From Pseudoxanthomonas suwonensis (GTDB lineage: Bacteria; Pseudomonadota; Gammaproteobacteria; Xanthomonadales; Xanthomonadaceae), in contig QFNC01000077.1 of the NCBI GenBank assembly GCA_003240695.1, positions 1-5,107 on the forward strand: DNA of 5,107 nt. Direction: 5' to 3'. Below the pieces are notes generated by a model. The model was not told the origin of the DNA. It searched no databases and saw nothing but the letters and a program-made list of their open reading frames with translations. The translations under genes were made by a program, and so were the position numbers. This document shows, in pieces, positions 1 through 4,145 of this stretch. How positions within the stretch are numbered: position 1 is the first letter of the stretch; each line of letters starts with the position of its first letter.

Positions 1-1
1 A

Positions 2-181
2 TACCTCCTGCTGGGGGCAGCGCCGATCGAAGGCAGGTTCTCCGGGGTGGTGGACATCCCCAACGCCTGCGCCACGGTGTACCTGCCGGTGGACATCTTA
101 GAGATCGACATCCGTCCCGGCTCCGGAGAGGTGCCGAAGATCGATCCCGGTATCGGGGCGCCACGGGCGAGCGTCGGCTGA
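2..181 (+). CDS. C-terminal end of an unrecognised protein (5' partial)
   Basis: This is an open frame from the left edge to a TGA at 179-181, giving the last 59 residues of a protein. By my count 51 of 59 codons end in G or C, which marks the frame as truly coding. The fragment is a hydrophobic, proline- and glycine-containing tail, with the segment ATVYLPVDILEIDIRPG (about residues 25-41 of the fragment) resembling alternating beta strand. It ends in a flexible Pro/Gly/Ala tail. I see no catalytic motif and do not recognise the family. One codon is TTA (98-100), which is rare in GC-rich actinobacteria. The reverse-strand frame over the same bases is arginine-rich shadow. The start and most of the gene lie outside the window, so no function is proposed. 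Confidence 0.7.
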   Translation, partial: YLLLGAAPIEGRFSGVVDIPNACATVYLPVDILEIDIRPGSGEVPKIDPGIGAPRASVG

Positions 182-214
182 GCGCCGAGGCATCGGTCGA
201 CGGGCAACCCGGGC

Positions 215-253
215 CAGAAGGTGTCTTCTGCGGGGACGGTCGATGCAGAAGAC
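215..253 (+). repeat. Two overlapping, mutually exclusive hairpins (possible terminator or attenuator)
   Basis: CAGAAG (215-220) is complementary to CTTCTG (225-230) across a 4-nt loop. The same CTTCTG is also part of GTCTTCTGC (223-231), which pairs perfectly over 9 bp with GCAGAAGAC (245-253) across a 13-nt loop. Only one of the two can form at a time. The element lies 33 nt after the stop of the upstream gene and about 95 nt before the reductase start. No T run follows, so a standard intrinsic terminator is not shown. It could help end the upstream transcript, act as an operator, or mean nothing. The pairing is seen; the role is inferred. Confidence 0.4.
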
Positions 254-315
254 TGGTCGGCGGAGCCGGGTACGCGGTTCCACCGCTCAGCTGAAAAGGA
301 CTGTGCTGAGTGATT

Positions 316-330
316 AGCTGATATATCGCT
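316..330 (+). promoter_or_regulatory. AT-rich GATATATC dyad upstream of the aldo/keto reductase (possible promoter or operator)
   Basis: The perfect 8-bp palindrome GATATATC (320-327) is flanked by AGC (316-318) and GCT (328-330), which extend the dyad with one unpaired T at 319. It sits in the only markedly AT-rich patch of the gap, about 20 nt before the reductase start. It could be a -10 region (TGATAT or ATATAT) or a regulator-binding site overlapping it. No good -35 hexamer is visible upstream, so the promoter call is weak. Confidence 0.3.
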
Positions 331-334
331 GTCA

Positions 335-342
335 GAGAGGGG
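335..342 (+). promoter_or_regulatory. Ribosome-binding site of the aldo/keto reductase
   Basis: GAGAGGGG is a strong Shine-Dalgarno match, with its GAGG core (337-340) 7 nt before the ATG at 348. An in-frame TAG at 315-317 and no other start codon between it and 348 fix the gene start. This gene therefore uses a leadered transcript, unlike the three leaderless starts further right. Confidence 0.7.
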
Positions 343-347
343 TCGCC

Positions 348-1334
348 ATGCATAAGCGCACGCTGGGCCAGGGACTGGAGGTCTCCGCCATCGGGCTGGG
401 CGCCATGGGCATGTCCCAGAGCTACGGCCCGAATCCCGGGGACCGCGACGAGATGATCGCCGTGCTCCGTTACGCGGTGGAGCAGGGCATCACCTTCCTC
501 GACACCGCCGAGGTCTACGGCCCCTACGTCAACGAGGAACTGGTGGGGGAGGCGATCGCTCCGATCCGCGACCAGGTCGTGATCGCCACCAAGTTCGGCT
601 TCGACATCCGCGACGGCGCCTCACAGGGCACCGACTCCCGGCCCGAGCAGATCCGCCGCGCCGCCGAGGGGTCGTTGACGCGCCTCGGGGTGGAGCGCCT
701 GGACCTCTTCTACCAGCACCGCGTGGACCCCGATGTCCCCATCGAGGACGTCGCCGGCACAGTCGCCGAACTGGTCGCCGAGGGCAAGGTCGCCCACTTC
801 GGGCTGTCCGAGGCCGGGGCCGGCACCATCCGCCGCGCCCACGCCACCCACCCGGTGACGGCACTGCAGTCGGAGTACTCGCTGTGGACCCGCGACCCCG
901 AGGCCGAGGTGCTGCCCACGCTGATCGAACTGGGCGTCGGCCTGGTGCCGTTCAGTCCGCTGGGCAAGGGATTCTTCGCCGGAGGGGTGAAGCCGGGCCA
1001 GCGGTTCGGCACCGGGGAGATCCGCGGCACCATCCCGCGCTTCCAGGCCGAGTCCCTGGCCGCCAACCAGACGCTGCTGGACCGCGTCACCGCCATCGCG
1101 GAGGCTCGAGGTGCATCGTCGGCCCAGGTGGCACTGGCCTGGCTGCTCGCCCAGCACCCCTCGATTGTGCCCATACCCGGCACCCGCCGTCGCGAGCGGA
1201 TCGACGAGAACATGGGGGCCACCGCCGTGGCCCTCTCAGCCGACGACATCGCCGAGCTCGACGCCCTGGTCGAACGGATCGGCGTGGTGGGGGACCGGTA
1301 CAACGAGGCCGGCATGAAGGCCGTCGGGCTCTAG
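348..1334 (+). CDS. Aldo/keto reductase (AKR13/YakC-like), complete
   Basis: This 328-residue protein is the usual length for the family: a cytosolic (beta/alpha)8-barrel oxidoreductase that reduces aldehydes or ketones, normally with NADPH. The catalytic tetrad is all visible: Asp52 and Tyr57 in LDTAEVYG (51-58), Lys82 in ATKFGFD, and His124 in FYQHRVD. Cofactor-binding segments are also present: FGLSEAG (151-157), QSEYSLW (174-180), PFSPLGKGF (201-209) and PGTRRRERIDEN (277-288). The spacing and the QSEYSLWTRDPE and PLGKGFF signatures fit the AKR13 branch (YakC-like). The start is fixed by an in-frame TAG at 315-317 and a strong ribosome-binding site. The next gene begins 24 nt after the stop, so the two are probably co-transcribed. 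The physiological substrate cannot be read from sequence; detoxification of reactive carbonyls is a common role in the family. No lesion is seen. Confidence 0.95.
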   Translation: MHKRTLGQGLEVSAIGLGAMGMSQSYGPNPGDRDEMIAVLRYAVEQGITFLDTAEVYGPYVNEELVGEAIAPIRDQVVIATKFGFDIRDGASQGTDSRPEQIRRAAEGSLTRLGVERLDLFYQHRVDPDVPIEDVAGTVAELVAEGKVAHFGLSEAGAGTIRRAHATHPVTALQSEYSLWTRDPEAEVLPTLIELGVGLVPFSPLGKGFFAGGVKPGQRFGTGEIRGTIPRFQAESLAANQTLLDRVTAIAEARGASSAQVALAWLLAQHPSIVPIPGTRRRERIDENMGATAVALSADDIAELDALVERIGVVGDRYNEAGMKAVGL

Positions 1335-1358
1335 GCCCGGCCCCAGGACGACGTCGCC

Positions 1359-2147
1359 ATGTCCACCGCCGATGCCTCGTCACCCGGGTCCCCGCCGGGA
1401 CGCCCCGGCGCGCGCCGACACCGCCCGCTGATCACCGTGCTGGGCGCCGCGGCGGTGATCGTCCTCGTGGCGGTCCTCATCGGCGGCGTGCTCTACTTCC
1501 GCGGAGGCATCCAGGACCCCGCCCAGCGCGCCCGCCAGGACGCGGAGGACGGGTACGCCGAGCTCGCCCCGCTCCTGGAAGCGGAGGAGGACGCACGCGC
1601 CGAGGCCCTCGCCCCGGTGCTGGGCGATCCCATCGCACGCACCTGGTGCATCGTGTGCTCCGCAGTGGGCGGCGACAGCCTCATCCCCCCTCGCCAGGTG
1701 TGCCGACTGGACGTGCTCACCACCTACGCGATCGGGTGGGACGATCCCGGGCCGACAGTCGACGAGCTGCTCACCGTCCTGGAGTCCACGGACTCCTCGA
1801 CCGGCAACCCCTCAGGCATCCCGTGGCGGCGGACGCCCAGGGCGTCCGCGGACCCACCGACCGGCGGGGTGGCCGAGATGCGCCCTGGGGGCAGCGTGTG
1901 GGTGTACGCACCGGACGCCGAGTTCATCGCCATGGACCCGCCGGTGCTCGGACCGTTCCCGGACCGTGCCGTCCGCAAGCACACCATCCCGGCATCGGAG
2001 CCGCCTGCGGGCCACGGGACCGTGGATATCCGGCGCAGCGTGCAGCTCTCCTCGACCAACGTCGGCTGCATGCCGACGGCACGCTTCACGTGCGACCCGG
2101 TGCTGGAGGACGCGGTGCTGCCCCGCATCGAGGGCTTCAAGGAGTAG
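1359..2147 (+). CDS. Single-pass membrane protein with cysteine-containing outer domain, unknown function
   Basis: This 262-residue protein has a Ser/Pro/Arg-rich N-terminus (1-23), one strong membrane helix (about 24-47, ITVLGAAAVIVLVAVLIGGV) and a roughly 215-residue soluble part. Basic residues before the helix (RR at 19-20, R22) and none directly after the core predict an N-in, C-out anchor. The outer part starts with an acidic, probably helical stretch (about 53-88) and carries five cysteines: Cys97 and Cys100 (a CIVC pair), Cys115, Cys237 and Cys245. Outside the cell these could form disulfides; four of five can pair. I do not recognise the family, and there is no lipobox. The ATG is the first possible start after the reductase stop, 24 nt away, with AGGA at 1345-1348 as a weak, rather distant ribosome-binding site. 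Co-transcription with the reductase is likely, but a shared job is not shown. A perfect inverted repeat lies inside the gene at 1829-1849. Confidence 0.82.
   Translation: MSTADASSPGSPPGRPGARRHRPLITVLGAAAVIVLVAVLIGGVLYFRGGIQDPAQRARQDAEDGYAELAPLLEAEEDARAEALAPVLGDPIARTWCIVCSAVGGDSLIPPRQVCRLDVLTTYAIGWDDPGPTVDELLTVLESTDSSTGNPSGIPWRRTPRASADPPTGGVAEMRPGGSVWVYAPDAEFIAMDPPVLGPFPDRAVRKHTIPASEPPAGHGTVDIRRSVQLSSTNVGCMPTARFTCDPVLEDAVLPRIEGFKE
1829..1849 (+). repeat. Perfect 10-bp-arm palindrome inside a coding region
   Basis: GCGGACGCCC (1829-1838) and GGGCGTCCGC (1840-1849) are exact reverse complements around a single central A. The element falls at about residues 157-164 of the membrane protein, in a stretch rich in Arg, Pro and Ser that looks like a linker. 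A one-base centre suits a protein-binding dyad or cruciform better than an RNA hairpin, although an RNA stem with a few bases opened would still form. Chance in GC-rich coding DNA is a real alternative. Confidence 0.5.
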
Positions 2148-2170
2148 TACCGCCGACTCCGCCCTGCTCC

Positions 2171-2189
2171 GCCCGGGCCGATGCCGGGC
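2171..2189 (+). repeat. Short GC-only hairpin between two membrane-protein genes
   Basis: GCCCGG (2171-2176) pairs with CCGGGC (2184-2189) across a 7-nt loop, 23 nt after the stop of the upstream gene. No T run follows. It may weakly end the reductase transcript or be incidental; it lies just before the leaderless promoter of the next gene. The 64-nt gap (2148-2211) holds nothing else except that promoter. Confidence 0.25.
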
Positions 2190-2199
2190 TGACTTGCGG

Positions 2200-2211
2200 C
2201 AGACTGGATCC
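2200..2211 (+). promoter_or_regulatory. Leaderless promoter (-10 CAGACT) of the six-helix membrane protein
   Basis: CAGACT at 2200-2205 is followed by exactly 6 nt and then GTG at 2212, which places transcription start on or next to the first codon. There is no Shine-Dalgarno sequence, and the two other leaderless candidates in this window have the same 6-nt spacing. A convincing -35 is not visible. AGACTG (2201-2206) and CAGTCT (2216-2221) form an inverted repeat spanning the -10 and the start codon, which might be an operator. Confidence 0.55.
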
Positions 2212-3516
2212 GTGGCAGTCTCCTCACGAACCGCGATGGCGGTGCTCAGCCTTCCGCCCGCCCGTGGGGTGCTCTCGGTGATGTTCCTGGCGCTGGCTCC
2301 CCTCGGCCTGATGGCGGACATGGACATGGGTGCCCCGGGGCGCGTCGCGCTCTCGCTGGTGATGGTGCTGCTCGGCGCCCCGATCTGGGCCTGGACGCTC
2401 GCCGGGTTCTGGAAGGACGTCTCCCGGCCCGACCATGGCGACCGCTCCGTGGTGCTCGCGAAGCGCCCGCGACGCCTCGCCGTGGCAGTCTCGTGGGTCG
2501 CCCTGGCGGTGGTGGTCATCGCCGTGCCGACATTCACGATCTCGACCAGGCCGGAGATGCCGGAGGAGCTGGCGATCGGGTCCCTGCTCGCGGTGCTCGT
2601 CGGCCTGCCGACCGCGAGCCTGCTGCCCATGCTGAGTCGCTGGTATGTGATCCGCGGAGGCACCGTGTCGGTCGAGAGACAGGGCCTGGTGGTCCGCAGC
2701 CCCCGGCAGAAGCCCCGCGGCGTGAGGCTCTGGCGCCTCGAGGACCTCGGGGAGGAGCCGCGGGTGCTCGAGGCGATGCCCGACGGGACCGGTGACGGCC
2801 TTGCACCGGGTGTGCGCTGGCGTCCCGGGGCCCGGGACGCGGTGCTGCGCTGGGCGGCCGAGGGGTTCGACCCGACGTTCGAGGAGGCGCGTGCACTCGG
2901 CCTGAGAGGGGAGTGGTCCTCGGATCCACGGGCCTCCGCCGAGACCTGGCGCAGCAAGGCCGGCGTCATCCTGTTCCTGGGCTGGGCGGTCATCCTCTGC
3001 GGTCTCCTCGCCGGAGGGATCCTCTACTTCGTGGCACGAGGCGATTCACCGTGGTGGATCCTGCCGATGCTGGGCTGGGCACCGGTGCTGGGCCTCGCGA
3101 TCCTCGGCCGGCGGCTGCTGCGGGTCCTGCGCCATACGGCGCAGCCGGGACGGCCTCCGGCGCGGGTGACCGAGGAGGGATGGGTGGACCTCCTCCACGA
3201 GCAGGGGCTCATCCGCTGGGAGCACATCACCCATCTCATGGTGCGCGGACACGAGGTGCTGTTGGTGGCCACCGAGGACGCCCCGCCCTTCCGCGACCGG
3301 GACATCGGCAACCGCCTCAACGACCGGGTCGAGGGATGGGCGGAGCGATCGCGCGTCCCCGTCCCGAGCGCCGGCCTAGGTGTCGGTGGTCCCGGGCTGT
3401 GGGGCGTGGGGGAGCGGCATCTGAGCTACCCGCCGGAGTCGAACGCCTCCGCGGTCGCCGACGAGGCGGAGGCCCTGGGCAGGATCCCGGTGCAGCGGGT
3501 GCCGTCCCGAGGGTGA
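2212..3516 (+). CDS. Six-helix membrane protein with two soluble domains, unknown function
   Basis: This 434-residue protein has hydrophobic helices at about 20-36, 46-66, 88-110, 120-141, 250-274 and 281-299. A soluble stretch of about 110 residues lies between helices four and five, and a C-terminal soluble region of about 135 residues follows helix six. Both soluble parts follow a membrane segment and open with a short beta-rich run (TVSVERQGLVVRSP at 151-164; GLIRWEHITHLMV at 332-344). The second resembles the bacterial PH-like pattern 'I-x-W-x-x-I', but this is only a suggestion. Positive residues after helices two and six fit both soluble parts being cytoplasmic. The start is GTG 2212, chosen for the leaderless promoter 6 nt upstream. 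ATG 2236 is possible but has no ribosome-binding site. The same frame stays open back to 1966, but that stretch translates to arginine/serine-rich shadow of the upstream gene. I do not recognise the family. Two following starts have their own promoters, so it is probably monocistronic. Confidence 0.8.
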   Translation: MAVSSRTAMAVLSLPPARGVLSVMFLALAPLGLMADMDMGAPGRVALSLVMVLLGAPIWAWTLAGFWKDVSRPDHGDRSVVLAKRPRRLAVAVSWVALAVVVIAVPTFTISTRPEMPEELAIGSLLAVLVGLPTASLLPMLSRWYVIRGGTVSVERQGLVVRSPRQKPRGVRLWRLEDLGEEPRVLEAMPDGTGDGLAPGVRWRPGARDAVLRWAAEGFDPTFEEARALGLRGEWSSDPRASAETWRSKAGVILFLGWAVILCGLLAGGILYFVARGDSPWWILPMLGWAPVLGLAILGRRLLRVLRHTAQPGRPPARVTEEGWVDLLHEQGLIRWEHITHLMVRGHEVLLVATEDAPPFRDRDIGNRLNDRVEGWAERSRVPVPSAGLGVGGPGLWGVGERHLSYPPESNASAVADEAEALGRIPVQRVPSRG

Positions 3517-3561
3517 CCAGGCTGTGCTGGGCGGAGGGGATCGCCTGTCAGACCTCTTGGG

Positions 3562-3573
3562 CAGACTCCTGCC
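3562..3573 (+). promoter_or_regulatory. Leaderless promoter (-10 CAGACT) of the small broken gene
   Basis: CAGACT at 3562-3567 is followed by 6 nt and the ATG at 3574, the same spacing as at 2200 and 4068. No Shine-Dalgarno sequence precedes the ATG. GGCAG (3560-3564) and CTGCC (3569-3573) form a 5-bp dyad around the -10. The 57-nt gap from the previous stop holds nothing else that I can identify. Confidence 0.5.
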
Positions 3574-3819
3574 ATGAACGATGAGCGCGACGGGCTGCCG
3601 TCGGACCTGCTGATGGTCCACCGCTTCATGGGGGCCGTGGCGGTGCTGCACGAGCGCGGGCACCTCCGGGTCCGCTGGCTCTCGGGGATGTCGCCCTCCG
3701 GGATGCACCTGCGGGTGATGATCGGGCGCGACACGGAGATCGGCCGCTCCCTGCGGGACGTGCGTGGGTTCGACCTGCTGGTCGCGACGTTCTCCGGGGC
3801 CTGGGACAGGCGGGAATAG
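3574..3819 (+). CDS. Surviving 81-residue ORF of the broken gene, hypothetical protein
   Basis: If transcribed from its leaderless promoter, the damaged gene would still give an 81-residue, methionine- and arginine-rich protein with the segment LSGMSPSGMHLRVMIG (about 36-51). It has no signal peptide, membrane helix or recognisable catalytic motif. It could be annotated as a stand-alone hypothetical protein. I think it is more likely the N-terminal half of a roughly 161-residue protein, because coding-quality sequence without any start codon continues directly past its TAG stop. Confidence 0.5.
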   Translation: MNDERDGLPSDLLMVHRFMGAVAVLHERGHLRVRWLSGMSPSGMHLRVMIGRDTEIGRSLRDVRGFDLLVATFSGAWDRRE

Positions 3820-4058
3820 TCCGTCGCCGGTGCCGCGATCACGCCGGAGTGGAGCGCGCAGCGGACCGCCGAGCAGATTCTCCAGGCACTTCCCCCGACC
3901 TCGCGAGATGCCGACGATCCCGCCTATGCGGACTTTTCGAGCTGTGCGTCCGGGAGAGGACGGTCCCGATCGCCTTCGCCGACGAGCTGGCCGACAGATC
4001 GGAGAGCTGGGAGATCGGCTGGGGCGGTACCGTCACCTACCCGGCGCCGCCGGTCTGA
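3574..4058 (+). pseudogene. Broken gene for a small uncharacterised protein: internal TAG plus -1 frameshift
   Basis: The open frame from ATG 3574 stops at a TAG (3817-3819) after 81 residues, but the coding signal continues. The same frame is open for 39 more codons (3820-3936, 30 ending in G or C) and reads like protein (TPEWSAQRTAEQILQAL), yet contains no start codon. At the four-T run (3934-3937) the coding signal moves to the -1 frame, where 40 codons (3936-4055, 38 ending in G or C) read FELCVRERTVPIAFADE and end in YPAPPV before a TGA at 4056-4058. One extra T would join them as Tyr-Ala-Asp-Phe-Phe-Glu. The restored product would be about 161 residues. From memory, RVRW...GMSPSGMHLR, then an acidic helix, then 'AYADFF...PIAFADE' resembles an uncharacterised bacterial protein family; this is unverified. 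Sequencing error at the T run could explain one lesion, but not easily both. Function is unknown. Confidence 0.65.
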
Positions 4059-4067
4059 TCGTCGTCC

Positions 4068-4079
4068 TAGGCTCGAGGC
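4068..4079 (+). promoter_or_regulatory. Leaderless promoter (-10 TAGGCT) of the leader ORF and FUSC gene
   Basis: TAGGCT at 4068-4073 matches the actinobacterial TANNNT -10 in both first and last bases. It is followed by 6 nt and an ATG at 4080. A transcript starting here would begin at the leader ORF and continue into the FUSC gene 62 nt downstream. No good -35 is visible. Confidence 0.55.
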
Positions 4080-4145
4080 ATGAGACTCCTGCTGCTGTCC
4101 CGCCGCATCGGCGCCGTCCCTGTTCTTCGGGTGCAGCTCGGATGA
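4080..4145 (+). CDS. 21-residue leaderless leader ORF overlapping the FUSC start
   Basis: ATG 4080 opens a 21-codon ORF (beginning MRLLLLSRR, ending RVQLG) whose TGA (4143-4145) overlaps the ATG of the next gene (4142-4144) in an ATGA arrangement. Its ATG lies 6 nt after the -10 TAGGCT, so ribosomes could load directly at the transcript end. The downstream gene has no Shine-Dalgarno sequence of its own, so its translation probably depends on ribosomes finishing this ORF (translational coupling). It contains four consecutive leucine codons and two adjacent arginine codons. Leader peptides of efflux and resistance genes in other bacteria sense drugs or amino-acid supply by stalling; whether this one does is inference. 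A less interesting option is that the annotated gene simply begins at 4142 and the ORF is untranslated 5' sequence. Confidence 0.5.
   Translation: MRLLLLSRRIGAVPVLRVQLG

Noticed and set aside
98..283. Reverse-strand ORF of 61 codons over the left-edge gene.
   Set aside because: Arg-rich antisense shadow. The + strand frame has strong G/C third-position bias.
243..317. Short + strand ORF of 24 codons (MQKTGRRSRVRG...) with GGGGA 6 nt upstream, before the reductase.
   Set aside because: Too short and with no codon signal. Its start lies in the hairpin region, and its only feature is a basic composition. Conservation in relatives would be needed.
1332..1361. Readthrough of the reductase TAG into the next gene, which is in the same frame with only eight codons between.
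   Set aside because: Shared frame has a one-in-three chance, and the second gene has its own ATG and a possible ribosome-binding site. No readthrough context is evident.
1966..2211. Upstream extension of the 434-residue membrane protein to an ATG at 1966, giving 516 residues.
   Set aside because: The extra residues are Arg/Ser/Cys-rich shadow of the upstream gene, which is clearly coding in another frame to 2147. The leaderless promoter at 2200 points to GTG 2212.
884..2281. Long + strand frame of 465 codons across the reductase and the next gene.
   Set aside because: It is Arg/Pro/Gly-rich and overlaps two well-supported genes in another frame; a GC-driven shadow.
1812..2993. Long reverse-strand frame of 393 codons.
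   Set aside because: Low-complexity Arg/Ser/Thr/Pro content, opposite to two supported membrane-protein genes.
3931..3940. Programmed -1 frameshifting at the T run as a way to express the small gene at 3574.
   Set aside because: ACTTTTC is not a canonical X-XXY-YYZ slippery heptamer, and the in-frame TAG at 3817 would still block the product. Mutation or sequencing error is simpler.
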